A DNA stretch of 30,894 nt from DASPJR01 sp035628505 (GTDB lineage: Bacteria; Planctomycetota; SZUA-567; H5-PLA8): contig DASPJR010000073.1 of assembly GCA_035628505.1 (NCBI GenBank), forward strand, positions 1-30,894. The letters run 5' to 3'. Shown piece by piece: positions 1-9,584 of the stretch. Below the pieces are notes generated by a model. The model did not search any database, was not told where the DNA came from, and saw only the letters and a list, made by a program, of their open reading frames with translations. Within the stretch, counting starts at the first letter, position 1. Each line of letters opens with the position of its first letter. Made by a program: the position numbers and the translations under genes.

Positions 1-1878
1 GGCGCCAACGGCATCAACCTCAGCGGCGCAACAAGCGGCTTTATTACCACCACCGGCGGCGCGCTGAGCGGCTCAACGGGAACGGCGTTCAGCATCAGTT
101 CGGGCACGTGCTCAGTGACCTACGCCGGATCAATCACAGGCGTCAGTGGTCAGCGGTCTGTCAATATCACCGGAATGACGGGCGGAACGGTGACTTTGAG
201 CGGTGCGGTAACTGAGAACGCCGGCGGCACCGGTATCAGCCTCACGACCAACACGGGAGCCACGATCAACTTCACAGGCAATATCACGGCAAATCTGAAC
301 TCGGCCAACACGCCATTCACTGCGACGGGCGGCGGTACGGTCAGTGCCACGGGAACAAACAGCAACATCAGCAGTGTCTCTGGGACGGCACTGAATGTGG
401 CGAACACGACCATCGGTGCCGGCAACCTCAACTTCCGCAGCATCTCGTCGGGTAACGCCACGGCGGCGGCAGATCCGGTCAATGGAATCATCCTGAACAA
501 TACGGGCTCGAGCGGGACCGTGATTGTGGCTGGAGATGGTGGAGTAGCAAACAATGCCTCCGGCGGCACGATTCAGAGTTGCACCGGAGTCGGCGTGTTA
601 CTGACGAGCTGCAGAGGACCCTCGCTTGGGTATATGGACATCAAGAACGGCCAGGCGGAAGGCATCCACGGCACGACTGTAAGCGGGTTGACCCTGACGC
701 GCTGCAATATCAGCACAAATGGAAATCTACTGTTCGGTGGAGGTGCCTTGGGTCAGGGCGAAGCAAACATTGAACTTTTCGAGCTGTCGGGCACGGTGAA
801 CTTCACTAACACGCTGATCGAGAGGGGTTTCGAGAATAACATCATCGTAGGCAATAGTGGAACAACGAACCTGAACATGACTTGGGACGGAGTTACGATG
901 CAAAATTGGGGGGCGCCGACACCGAACCAGGGTCAGGGACTGAAACTCGATTTGCGTGGATCGACGGTCACAACCTTTACAACTCAGAATTCGACGCTTT
1001 CCAATTCTTACGGCTCCCATTTCGATGTCCGCGCAATGCAAGCGTCAAATCTCACCATAAACGTGCGCAATAACACCATTACGCAAACCGTAGTGGGTGT
1101 TTCAGGCGGCGCCAATATCGCGATCAGTGCTCTGGGAGACAGCTCGATTCCGGCGCCCTTTACTGGATTGCTGACCTATGACATATCGAATAACAACATT
1201 CAGGGTTCCTCAGGAACGGCTATTGCGGTGGCGTTGTCGCCCGGATACCTCCTCTCGCCGAACCCACATGTACAAGGAAATGGCGATGCACAGGGCAAAA
1301 TCATAAACAACACCATCGGCACAGCGGCTACGGCGAACTCCGGTTCGGCCCAAGGTTCAGGTATCGCAGCGGACAGCCGAGGCGGAACTGGCTCGGTTCA
1401 TACGGTACAAATCGAAAACAACAGAATCTTCCAGTACAACAACTATGGCATTTCACTCACCGTTGGAGAAACAAATTCCGACTCACGCTTTAACGTCACG
1501 GTGCGTAGAAACACAATCTCGAATCCTGGTAATAGTGGTTTCTTAAATATGCATGGTATTCATCTGAACAGTGGAACCACTGGGACCTCGGCAGATGACG
1601 TGTGGATCGACCTGGGCACCGGTGCTGGAAATTCGAATTCGATCACGGGCTCAGGCGCGAATGGCGGCACCGACTTCCGGCTGCGCCAGCGTCAGCTTAC
1701 GACGGTTCTAATGCCAAACTACACGGGCGCAAACAACGCCGATGCTTCCGTTGTAACCTATGTGCAGGGACTTAACGGCGGTACGCCTACGGGCGCGGCC
1801 GTCAATAATGTAGCAGGTGGCGGCGGCGGCTTCACCAACACAGTTCCAGCGGGCAGCGCGGTGCCGCTGCCGCCGTAG
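1..1878 (+). CDS. Beta-helix surface/secreted protein, 3' part only
   Basis: The frame is open from the first base of the window to the TAG at 1876-1878, so this is the C-terminal 625 residues of a larger protein whose start lies outside. Composition is rich in Gly, Thr, Ser and Asn. The first ~180 residues are short repeated strands of the kind seen in adhesin-like repeats. From about base 600 on there are Asn-ladder turns (NNTI, NNNI, ENNR, RRNTIS) typical of right-handed parallel beta-helix (PbH1) domains. There is no autotransporter barrel; the C-terminus is a Gly-rich stretch ending in a Pro-rich tail. Known beta-helix proteins of this type are exported adhesins or polysaccharide-binding or -cleaving enzymes, but no catalytic motif is recognisable. 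It lies 77 nt upstream of another secreted multidomain protein and may be co-transcribed with it. Fold class is fairly sure; function is unknown. Confidence 0.8.
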   Translation, partial: GANGINLSGATSGFITTTGGALSGSTGTAFSISSGTCSVTYAGSITGVSGQRSVNITGMTGGTVTLSGAVTENAGGTGISLTTNTGATINFTGNITANLNSANTPFTATGGGTVSATGTNSNISSVSGTALNVANTTIGAGNLNFRSISSGNATAAADPVNGIILNNTGSSGTVIVAGDGGVANNASGGTIQSCTGVGVLLTSCRGPSLGYMDIKNGQAEGIHGTTVSGLTLTRCNISTNGNLLFGGGALGQGEANIELFELSGTVNFTNTLIERGFENNIIVGNSGTTNLNMTWDGVTMQNWGAPTPNQGQGLKLDLRGSTVTTFTTQNSTLSNSYGSHFDVRAMQASNLTINVRNNTITQTVVGVSGGANIAISALGDSSIPAPFTGLLTYDISNNNIQGSSGTAIAVALSPGYLLSPNPHVQGNGDAQGKIINNTIGTAATANSGSAQGSGIAADSRGGTGSVHTVQIENNRIFQYNNYGISLTVGETNSDSRFNVTVRRNTISNPGNSGFLNMHGIHLNSGTTGTSADDVWIDLGTGAGNSNSITGSGANGGTDFRLRQRQLTTVLMPNYTGANNADASVVTYVQGLNGGTPTGAAVNNVAGGGGGFTNTVPAGSAVPLPP

Positions 1879-1955
1879 TCGTCGGCGGCAGTGCACTTGC
1901 CGGGCTGTGCTGTGTAGGACAAACGAATTTGAACATCGAAGCAGGAGTTTAAACC

Positions 1956-3701
1956 GTGAAGCGTTTAGCGATGATCGTACTGATGACGGTGTGCAGCGTT
2001 TCGTTTGCCGCCGACCTGGTCGTCAACATCCCGTCGCTGCCGCCGGGAAAGACGCTGACGATCGTTCATGATGTGAGGATCAACGCCACTGTCCCGGCCG
2101 GCGTCAATGACATCGCCGCGCAGGCCACGGTCACCGGCGATGACTTCTCTACCGTGCTCAGCGATGATACGGCGACCGCGGCGGTGGCGGATGCGACGCT
2201 TACCCCGCTGATCGCCGCGCCGGATCTGAAGCTGGCGAAGGCAGCCGATGTGCAGACTGCCCAGGCCGCCGGCAATATCGTTTATACGCTATCCTATAGC
2301 AACCAGGGTAACCAGGGCGCAACGGGTGTGCGCGTTACGGAGAACCTTCCGAACAACGCCAGCTTCGTCGCCAATGGAAGCACCGCGGGCTGGACCAGCA
2401 CCGGCGGCTCCTCGTATCTTCTGAATTTTGGTCCGCTCGCCGCCGGCGCGACGGGCACGGCGGTGTTTGCGATCAAGCTTGACGCGCCGCTTCCGGATAC
2501 GGCCAAAGAAGTGTTCAATACGGCTCAGATTGCTGACGACGCGACCAATGGCGCCGATCTCAACCCTGCTGACAACACTGCGAGCGTAACCACGCCGATC
2601 GTTCTGGGTTCGGGCGGCGGCAGTTCGCCGGTGATTACTGCAAGCCCCAATCCAGCGCCGGTGCGGCAGGCGGTGACTCTTTCCATCGCGCTGGGCAGCA
2701 CGCCGCACTCGGCCATTCTGTGGGGATTCGGCGATGGTACCACGGATAACACGAACAGCAGCAGTGTCGTACATACCTGGAATAGCCCAGGGACATTTCC
2801 GGTCACCGCGACCATTACGACTCCGAACGGTACGCTTTACAGCTCGCTGGTGCTGATCATTCTCGGTAATTCCACCAGCCAGGACTACGATGGCGACCTT
2901 CTGAGCGACGCAGACGATTCAGACGATGACAACGACGGCTTCATGGACCAGGTCGAAACGAACCTCGGCACCAATCCGCTGGATGGCGCTTCGCACACGA
3001 ATGGAATGGCGGATTTCGACCGCGACGGCACGCCTGATGATCGCGATCTGGACGACGACAACGATGGCATTCCCGACCGCGTCGAACTGTCAATGGGCAC
3101 CGACCCATACGATCCGCTCTCGGGCGGGTCCGCCGATTCGGACCGCGACGGCGTCGTCGACCAGCAGGACCCCGACGACGACAACGACGGCTTAACTGAC
3201 CAGATTGAAGTCGCGCTCGGAACCAATCCGTACAATTCCAAGTCCACTGGTACGGCAAGTGGAGCCGCTGCGGCCTTCGTGCCGTTGAATCTCAGCTCCC
3301 TGAGCATCCATCTTGATTTCGACAACGTGGACGAGGACTCCATCCAGGTGAGCGGAAAGGTTGCGCTGAAGCCAGGCTTTAATTACACAGGATCAGTCGT
3401 TACGGCAGACGTGGGCGGTAACGTTGAACAGTTCGTCCTGAATAAGAAGGGCATTGGCAAGCTGAACGCCAGCCGCTTCCACTTGCGTCTCAAGGGTCCC
3501 TCTGCCGGCAAGTTCACGCTGAAGATGCGCCAGGGGCAGTACGCACCGCTGCTGCGCGATGAGAAGCTTACGGGTGAGCAGACTCTCAAGAATGCTGTGC
3601 GGCAGGTGGAAGTCACCCTGATTCTGCCCGGCGGAGCTTATAAGAAAGTGCAGCCGCAGATTTACTCTGTAAACAAGGGTAAAATCGGAAACTCACACTA
3701 G
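1956..3701 (+). CDS. Secreted DUF11 / PKD / calcium-binding-repeat protein
   Basis: The 581-aa product starts at GTG 1956, preceded by AGGAG at 1943-1947 (8-nt spacing). It begins with a clear signal peptide (MKRLAMIVLMTVCSVSFA, then AD). Domains in order: a short beta domain (about 20-85); a DUF11-type repeat (about 90-215, with NPADNTASV near its end); a PKD domain (about 222-305, with the WGFGDG motif); three thrombospondin-type-3-like Asp-rich calcium repeats (about 310-430); and an unrecognised C-terminal domain of about 150 residues rich in Lys and Gly. The architecture is that of an extracellular stalk or adhesin that needs Ca2+ for rigidity. It follows the beta-helix gene by 77 nt and is closed by the terminator at 3735-3760. 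No catalytic residues are seen and no sorting signal (PEP-CTERM, LPXTG) is visible at the C-terminus. Confidence 0.87.
   Translation: MKRLAMIVLMTVCSVSFAADLVVNIPSLPPGKTLTIVHDVRINATVPAGVNDIAAQATVTGDDFSTVLSDDTATAAVADATLTPLIAAPDLKLAKAADVQTAQAAGNIVYTLSYSNQGNQGATGVRVTENLPNNASFVANGSTAGWTSTGGSSYLLNFGPLAAGATGTAVFAIKLDAPLPDTAKEVFNTAQIADDATNGADLNPADNTASVTTPIVLGSGGGSSPVITASPNPAPVRQAVTLSIALGSTPHSAILWGFGDGTTDNTNSSSVVHTWNSPGTFPVTATITTPNGTLYSSLVLIILGNSTSQDYDGDLLSDADDSDDDNDGFMDQVETNLGTNPLDGASHTNGMADFDRDGTPDDRDLDDDNDGIPDRVELSMGTDPYDPLSGGSADSDRDGVVDQQDPDDDNDGLTDQIEVALGTNPYNSKSTGTASGAAAAFVPLNLSSLSIHLDFDNVDEDSIQVSGKVALKPGFNYTGSVVTADVGGNVEQFVLNKKGIGKLNASRFHLRLKGPSAGKFTLKMRQGQYAPLLRDEKLTGEQTLKNAVRQVEVTLILPGGAYKKVQPQIYSVNKGKIGNSH
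2883..3242 (+). repeat. Three calcium-binding type-3 repeat units (coding)
   Basis: This in-frame stretch, residues about 310-429 of the DUF11/PKD protein, encodes three units of roughly 40 residues. Each has DxDxDxxxD loops, then DDDNDG, then an ExxLGTNP or similar ending (NLGTNP, SMGTDP, ALGTNP). The pattern matches thrombospondin type 3 / EF-hand-like calcium repeats common in bacterial surface proteins. The GAC/GAT-rich DNA makes the copies partly repetitive at base level. Confidence 0.85.
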
Positions 3702-3734
3702 GCACGTTTGCGCCTGACATCCACACAAAACCGG

Positions 3735-3760
3735 GAGCCCGCAGCGATGCGGGCTCTTTT
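3735..3760 (+). terminator. Rho-independent terminator
   Basis: A perfect 8-bp stem, GAGCCCGC (3735-3742) with GCGGGCTC (3749-3756), closes a 6-nt loop and is followed directly by TTTTG. It lies 33 nt past the stop at 3701 and ends the first transcription unit. Confidence 0.88.
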
Positions 3761-3932
3761 GTTTGTCTGATTTAATTCGCTCGTGGCATTTGTCGGAACT
3801 CAAGCGTTGCGCCTGTCATCTAATTGGAATTATTAGCACTCGGGATAAAAATGTAGAACTTCGGCTAAATAACGAAGGACTTCCATTCCGAAACGTATAT
3901 AAAATAGCAGCGACGGTGCAGGAGTGCAGTGA

Positions 3933-6900
3933 GTGGCTGGCGAGACATGTACGATTTGCGGACAGGTCATTGCGGCAGTAGTGTCCACGCCTGCCGGCGG
4001 GCCGTCGCACGCCTCCGAAATGCCGCTGCAAGGGTCCACCGTCTGTGTTCCTTGTTCCCAGCGCCTGAACGCTGCCACGCGTACCGACCGTACCACCATT
4101 CTCCGGCCCATCGTTTCCCTTCCGCTGACTGATGAGGCCGGCCGGGAGCAGAAAAGCCGGCGCATCGTTTTAAGCCCCGAGCCGCAGCCGGTACTCGAGG
4201 CACCGACCGAGAAGGCTGCTGCCGCCGGCGAATCTGGCAGTGAAGTAAAAGATGATCTCGGCGTGCCTGTCGCGCGGCAATTCGGGCCGTATGAAATTCT
4301 CAACGAGATCAGCCGCGGCAGTTTCGGCGTCGTCTATAAGGCGCGCCAGCAGGGGCTGGACCGCATCGTCGCATTGAAAGTGCTCCTCGCCGGTGTGCAT
4401 GCCTCGGGCGAAGCGGTCGAACGCTTCAAGCGAGAAGCACGCGCGGTGGCTCGTCTTAAGCATCCCAATATTGTCCCGGTTTACGACATCGGCATGCACG
4501 AGGGCCATCATTACTTTGCGATGGAGTTCGTGGAAGGCGATGCTCTCTCAAACCTGATCGCCGTGCGTTACATCAGCATCTCCGATGCACTCTCGATTGC
4601 CGAGCAGCTCGCTGACGCGCTGGAGACCGCGCATCACGCCTCGGTTATCCACCGCGATATCAAGCCATCGAACATTCTCATTGATAAGCACGGCAAACCG
4701 CACATCACCGATTTCGGCCTTGCAAAGCAGGTGGATCTCGACACGAAGTACACGATGTCGGGCACGACGCTGGGCACCCCGGCGTACATGCCGCCCGAGC
4801 AGGCGCGCGGTGAAATTGACCGCATCGATGCCCGTTCGGACGTCTACGCCATCGGCGCGGTGCTCTACGAGATGCTGACCGGGCGTACGCCATTCGCCGG
4901 ACGCTCGGTGCTGGAAGTTGTCGTGGCCGTGATCAACGAGCCGGTGCGCCCGCCACGACAGCTGAATCCGAAAATTCACCGCGACGTCCAGACGATCGTG
5001 CTCAAATGCCTCGAGAAGGATTCGCGCCAGCGCTACGCCTCGGCCGCCGAGCTGCGGGACGACCTAAGGCGCTTCCGCTCGGGAGAAGCGATCAAGGCGC
5101 GCCCGGCAGGCATTCTGCGTGTGGCCGGGCGAGCGATCCGGCGCCATTACGTGCTGCTCGGATCGGCGGTGATGGTGGCGATTGCCATCGGTTTCTCGTT
5201 GAAAGCGAAGCAGGACCAGGTCCAGGCGAACGTCGAAACCGAGAAGATGCGCAAGCAGTTGATGGTGAAAGCCAGCAACGAAGCGGTGTGGCGTCCGGAC
5301 TGGTGGTTTCCGCCCAAGACGCCCAGCGAGCTCCAGAATGAGGAGACGCAGAAGCTCTATAAGATTCCAGAAGGTAAGGAGAGCTTTTTCCAGGGGTTGG
5401 TTAAAGGCAGGGACGCGTGGGAGCTTCACAGCGAAAAGATAAAGGGGCGAGACGGCCAGCCGGATCAGATTGTCGATAAGACTGTTAAGATTACGTCTGC
5501 GAACCTGCTTGTCACTCCCGAGGATTTCCGCTTCTACGGAGACGTCGATGGAGACATCGTCTTCCGCCTGCCTGAAAGTCTCTTTAAGCCCGAAGCGCAG
5601 AAGCAGCCGCTGCGGGTGCGCATCGGCCTGCAGAGCCTGGGAAGTTTCAAGGGCTTTGACGGCATTCCGTTCATCGTTGAGTTTTCGCAAGGCAACATCC
5701 GCGTTATCGGGCCGGCTGATCTGTATAGCCACACCAGCCCCAGCGAAGGCGAGAAACGCGGGCCGCCGCGCCTTGAAGTGAAAGCTGAAAAGCTGGGCCC
5801 GGAACTTATTCCCGGCGAATACACGCTCAATGTCCACCGCGAAGGAACGGCGCTGCTGTTCAGGCTCGGCGGGCCATCCAAATTTCCGGGCGCAGCGATC
5901 GAAATCAAGGATGCCAACCTCAGCAACTGGGTTTTCCGCAACACACAGTTGGTCCTGCGCGATCCACCTCCGGGCCTGCAGGTGATTTCGGCTGAAGTGC
6001 GGCGCAAATACGGCGACGATGACGATCCGGCTTTCCGCTTTTACCGCGTGGGCGACTACAACGTCGCTGAGGCCGAGCTGAAAGTCATCGCCAGCGGGCA
6101 GGACGCTTTCAAGCGCGCGAGGGCGAAGTACCAGCTTGGAATGATTCAGGAAATCTGCGCGCCGGCTCTTGGGCGGGAGCTGACCTGGTACACGGACGCG
6201 TTGAACGACCTGGATGCCATGCCGCAGGACGATCCACGCCAGCGCGACAAGCTCAAGCTCGCCACGGAACTGCATCTGCGCAAGATGATTCGTTTTGCAA
6301 AGATCAAGCAGTGGAATGGCGTCATCGACGAACTGAACGAAGGCTGGGGCGGAGGTGCCAGCATTGGGGAGCCCCTCGCGTGGGAACTGCATCACGTCCT
6401 TGAAATGCTGCTTAAGGAGAAAGAGCCTGACGCCAACATCAAGATCATGGCGGCGCTCTCGATATTCCAGCGGCTTGGCATTGAAGCAGGCTCGCAGCGC
6501 TTCGGGCGCTGGGCCGAAGAACTGGCTGTGCTGCTCAGTGCAGAGCGGCGGTTTGACGATCTGATCGCGCTGCACAAGACCTATCCGGCGCCGACGCTCT
6601 CCGACGAGTTCTTCCTCGCCTCCCGCAAGGCGCTGGAGAAGAATCAGTTCGACGTCGCCACGCAGCTGATCTCGTACATCATGCCCTACTGCCGTTCGGA
6701 AAAGGAGCTCAAGCTGGCGGCGGAGGCCGGCTGTGAGTTTGTTGCCGCCGCAATGAAAACCAAACATTACCAGGAAGCCTCGCGCATGTTCTCGGCTATG
6801 CCTTCCCTGGGTGCCCTGAAGGCGCTGTGCCAGGAAGTCGATGCACAGGTCAAGACGATTGCCGAGGACGATTTCTTCCCGTTCCTCTCAAAGGTGCTGC

Positions 6901-8132
6901 AGCCGGTGCTGGCCAGCATGCCAAAAGATCAGGCGGCGCAGAAACTGATCGACGCATCACTGGATAAGCTCTGTGCCGAGATCATCATCGCCGGGCGCGC
7001 CAGCAAACTGCAGAAGATACACGAAGTCGTCCGCGGGCCGCGCACACTTATGGACTCGCGCCTTTCAGCGTCATTTGCGCGCGCCATTCAGCAGCTGGCG
7101 CAGAATGGGGATGCAGGTTCCTACGCGCAAGCGCTGGCGCTGCTCAAGTACTGCTCGGCGCACGTCGCCCAGTCCGACCAGGACATCCGCCGCTCGGCGT
7201 ATGCGCTGGCCAAACCAAAGGCGAAAGTGGATGAGAACCGGAGTTATTTTGCGATCCTGACGATCCAGGATGCCTATCCCACGCCGGAACTGCTCAATCT
7301 CAGCCGCGACGTGATGCTCGAACTGATCCATCCCCAGCGGCAGCGCTTTGAAGAAGCCGTGATGTTCTTCAGCCAGGCGCGCGTGGACTTTGGCGCCGAG
7401 GCGCGTTCACTCTCTCCGCTGGCCCTGGGCGCGCTGGAAAAAGTGCGTTCGCCCGATCAGCGCATGCAGCTGATGAGCTCGATCTGGCTGACGGTGAATG
7501 GTCAATTCGAACAGCAGCACACGGCGGCCGCCGAACGGCCGTTTGAACAGCCGCAGATCGCCGCCGCCGCAAGACAATGGCGCCTGGAATACGGTGATAT
7601 GGAAATGGCGCTGAATTTATGGGATCGAGCCAGGGAGACGTACCGGTCGCTGATCGAACCGCGGCCGAATGTCTGGTCTCTGAAGTCTGTTGAGACCGAG
7701 TTGCGCGTGAAAGCCGGCTTGCGGCTGGGGATCATGGCGCTGGCGCGGCCAGGCACCGGCAATCCTAACGAATACCTGCTGCCGCTGCTGGGCCTGGATA
7801 ATGTTGCCGATGAATACAAGCTGGCTGCGCGCTTCCTGGTGGCGCCGGAGCAGTTGCCAGTGGCAGAGCTCGACGGACACCTGAAGAACCTCCGCGCGCC
7901 ACTGCTGCTCCAGGAATCCGAATGGGACCTCGTCCGCGGGCTGCGCCTGCGGATGGAAGGCGACAACGTCGCCGCCGGTGCAGCGTTCCGGCAGGCGGAA
8001 AGCAAATCCAGCTCATCGCGAGCGTGGCTGCTTGCGGTTGCCTCGTACCTGGGCCGACCGGCCGCTCGCAGCCCGGAAGAAGAACAGCGCGGCGAAGAGG
8101 CCCGGCCGGGCAACACGCCTAAGAACCCTTGA
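3933..8132 (+). CDS. Transmembrane Ser/Thr protein kinase, zinc-ribbon N-terminus, giant sensor region
   Basis: The 1399-aa product starts at GTG 3933 with AGGAG 8 nt upstream (3920-3924). An N-terminal CxxC...CxxC ribbon (Cys6, Cys9, Cys38, Cys41) is followed by a Hanks-type kinase domain (about 117-385). Visible are the nucleotide loop (SRGSFGVV, 127-134, first Gly replaced by Ser), VALK Lys149, HRDIKPSN (from His240), DFG (Asp260) and a PPE-type APE motif. The catalytic residues are intact, so it should be active. A membrane segment at about 405-426 leads to roughly 970 extracytoplasmic residues: a beta-rich part (about 500-680) then a long alpha-solenoid/TPR-like part. Kinases of this layout are common in Planctomycetes and Acidobacteria; the ligand cannot be read from sequence. 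The S41 protease gene follows after 84 nt. The upstream 170 nt are AT-rich with a possible -10 (TATAAA, 3898-3903). Confidence 0.92.
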   Translation: MAGETCTICGQVIAAVVSTPAGGPSHASEMPLQGSTVCVPCSQRLNAATRTDRTTILRPIVSLPLTDEAGREQKSRRIVLSPEPQPVLEAPTEKAAAAGESGSEVKDDLGVPVARQFGPYEILNEISRGSFGVVYKARQQGLDRIVALKVLLAGVHASGEAVERFKREARAVARLKHPNIVPVYDIGMHEGHHYFAMEFVEGDALSNLIAVRYISISDALSIAEQLADALETAHHASVIHRDIKPSNILIDKHGKPHITDFGLAKQVDLDTKYTMSGTTLGTPAYMPPEQARGEIDRIDARSDVYAIGAVLYEMLTGRTPFAGRSVLEVVVAVINEPVRPPRQLNPKIHRDVQTIVLKCLEKDSRQRYASAAELRDDLRRFRSGEAIKARPAGILRVAGRAIRRHYVLLGSAVMVAIAIGFSLKAKQDQVQANVETEKMRKQLMVKASNEAVWRPDWWFPPKTPSELQNEETQKLYKIPEGKESFFQGLVKGRDAWELHSEKIKGRDGQPDQIVDKTVKITSANLLVTPEDFRFYGDVDGDIVFRLPESLFKPEAQKQPLRVRIGLQSLGSFKGFDGIPFIVEFSQGNIRVIGPADLYSHTSPSEGEKRGPPRLEVKAEKLGPELIPGEYTLNVHREGTALLFRLGGPSKFPGAAIEIKDANLSNWVFRNTQLVLRDPPPGLQVISAEVRRKYGDDDDPAFRFYRVGDYNVAEAELKVIASGQDAFKRARAKYQLGMIQEICAPALGRELTWYTDALNDLDAMPQDDPRQRDKLKLATELHLRKMIRFAKIKQWNGVIDELNEGWGGGASIGEPLAWELHHVLEMLLKEKEPDANIKIMAALSIFQRLGIEAGSQRFGRWAEELAVLLSAERRFDDLIALHKTYPAPTLSDEFFLASRKALEKNQFDVATQLISYIMPYCRSEKELKLAAEAGCEFVAAAMKTKHYQEASRMFSAMPSLGALKALCQEVDAQVKTIAEDDFFPFLSKVLQPVLASMPKDQAAQKLIDASLDKLCAEIIIAGRASKLQKIHEVVRGPRTLMDSRLSASFARAIQQLAQNGDAGSYAQALALLKYCSAHVAQSDQDIRRSAYALAKPKAKVDENRSYFAILTIQDAYPTPELLNLSRDVMLELIHPQRQRFEEAVMFFSQARVDFGAEARSLSPLALGALEKVRSPDQRMQLMSSIWLTVNGQFEQQHTAAAERPFEQPQIAAAARQWRLEYGDMEMALNLWDRARETYRSLIEPRPNVWSLKSVETELRVKAGLRLGIMALARPGTGNPNEYLLPLLGLDNVADEYKLAARFLVAPEQLPVAELDGHLKNLRAPLLLQESEWDLVRGLRLRMEGDNVAAGAAFRQAESKSSSSRAWLLAVASYLGRPAARSPEEEQRGEEARPGNTPKNP

Positions 8133-8216
8133 CGGTCCGTAGACTGCCGGGCAGTGGCATTCAAGCAGGATTGCCGATAGACTCGCGACCCGGTTGGAAG
8201 GCCCTCGGGGTTCTGA

Positions 8217-9584
8217 ATGGCTTCGCGAACGCTAGCCTGGCTTGTTTTTTTCGCGCTGCTCTGCGCGCTGGGACTGCGCATGCACGGCAAAATGCAGGCT
8301 GCCGAGCAAGAACGGCTCGCGCGGGAGCAGGCCACCTACCAGTACCTGCGTAAGCTCATCCGCGACAACTACGTGCGGGAAGTCGATGACCGGAAACTGT
8401 TCTACGGCGCAATGAACGGAATGGCGTCGTCGCTCGACCGACACAGCCAGTTTATGCCGCCGCAGGAGTTTGAGCAGCTCAAGACGCAGACCACAGGGCA
8501 GTACGAAGGCGTGGGCATCGAATTCGACCCGGACGAATCGCGCGGGCTGATCGTTTTGACCCCGCTGGAGAACACGCCCGCGTACCGCAGCGGCATTCTT
8601 CCGGGTGACCGCATCCTGAAGATCGACGGTGTGTCGACCGAAGGAATGACACGCGAAGAGGCTGGCCGCCGCATCAAAGGACCTCCCGGCTCGACCGTAC
8701 GGCTGACGCTGCTGCACGAGGGCCACACCGAGCCGCAGGAAGTGACGCTCACGCGCGCGGTCAATGAAATGAAGTCCGTGCAAGTCGCGGAGATCCTGGC
8801 CCCGCCCGTCGTCCCCGAGACGTTCGAATTCAAAATTGGCCACGTGCAGATTTCACAGTTTCAGCAGCGCACCGGCAGCGATCTGGACGCTGTTCTCAAG
8901 CGCCTTGAATCGCGCGGCATGCAGGCGCTGGTGCTGGACCTGCGCCAGAACCCCGGCGGCTTGCTTGAAGCGGCGCAGCAGGTAGCAGACCTTTTCCTGA
9001 AAGACGGGCCCATTGTCACGGTCATCACCCGCGCCGATGCACAATCAAAAGAGAAGGGGGCGACCGCTTACGCCGAAGAACCCGGCACGCATCCGGATTA
9101 TCCCCTCGCTGTCCTGGTGGATCAGAATAGCGCATCGGCCTCGGAGGTCGTCGCAGGCGCGCTGAAAGACCGCGGACGCGCGGTCCTTGTGGGCGACCGC
9201 ACCTATGGCAAATTCTCGGTGCAGGATGTTTTTCGCGTGCCGCTTGGGAAGTGGGGCGAGTCGGCGCTAAAGCTGACGATTGCGCGCTACCAGACGCCGT
9301 CGAGTCCGTGCGTCGATGGCCAGGGACTCATCCCCGATTACCCTGTTCCCTTCACGCTCGAACAGCAGCGCGCGCTGCAGATGAGCCGCATTCGGCGCCA
9401 CATCAAGGACAATGATCCGCGCGGGGCTGCTAATGCCGCGGTTAACAAAAAAGACAAGCAGCCGCCGGAGCCTTTTGACGATCTTCAATTGAAGAAGGCG
9501 GCGGAAGTGCTTGCCGAAATGCTGAAGCAGAAGAAACCTGCTCAGCCGGCACCCTCCGCCGAACCAGTTTCGAGAGCGAAATGA
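8217..9584 (+). CDS. S41 family carboxyl-terminal processing protease (CtpA-type)
   Basis: The 455-aa product has a signal-anchor start (MASRTLAWLVFFALLCALGL), which supports ATG 8217 over the later ATG 8281. The ribosome site is weak. A helical N-terminal region (about 30-85) is followed by a PDZ domain (about 88-180, carboxylate-binding region near YRSGILPGDRIL) and the tail-specific protease core. DLRQNPGGLL (241-250) is the family motif. Catalytic Ser307 lies in NSASASE and Lys332 in TYGK, at the 25-residue spacing known for Prc/CtpA. The enzyme should cut periplasmic proteins near their C-termini. The C-terminal 70 residues are charged and Lys/Pro-rich. It sits between the kinase and tsaD and overlaps tsaD by 4 nt (ATGA), so the two are probably translationally coupled. 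Confidence 0.95.
   Translation: MASRTLAWLVFFALLCALGLRMHGKMQAAEQERLAREQATYQYLRKLIRDNYVREVDDRKLFYGAMNGMASSLDRHSQFMPPQEFEQLKTQTTGQYEGVGIEFDPDESRGLIVLTPLENTPAYRSGILPGDRILKIDGVSTEGMTREEAGRRIKGPPGSTVRLTLLHEGHTEPQEVTLTRAVNEMKSVQVAEILAPPVVPETFEFKIGHVQISQFQQRTGSDLDAVLKRLESRGMQALVLDLRQNPGGLLEAAQQVADLFLKDGPIVTVITRADAQSKEKGATAYAEEPGTHPDYPLAVLVDQNSASASEVVAGALKDRGRAVLVGDRTYGKFSVQDVFRVPLGKWGESALKLTIARYQTPSSPCVDGQGLIPDYPVPFTLEQQRALQMSRIRRHIKDNDPRGAANAAVNKKDKQPPEPFDDLQLKKAAEVLAEMLKQKKPAQPAPSAEPVSRAK

Noticed and set aside
3763..3981. 72-codon plus-strand frame between the terminator and the kinase gene
   Set aside because: It starts at a TTG inside the end of the terminator region with no ribosome site, and overlaps the kinase start; the region is better read as a promoter region.
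5064..6767. 567-codon open frame on the minus strand inside the kinase gene
   Set aside because: It lies wholly opposite a well-supported gene with signal and domain motifs. Its translation is Arg/Leu/His-rich with no domain, as expected from GC-rich antisense frames.
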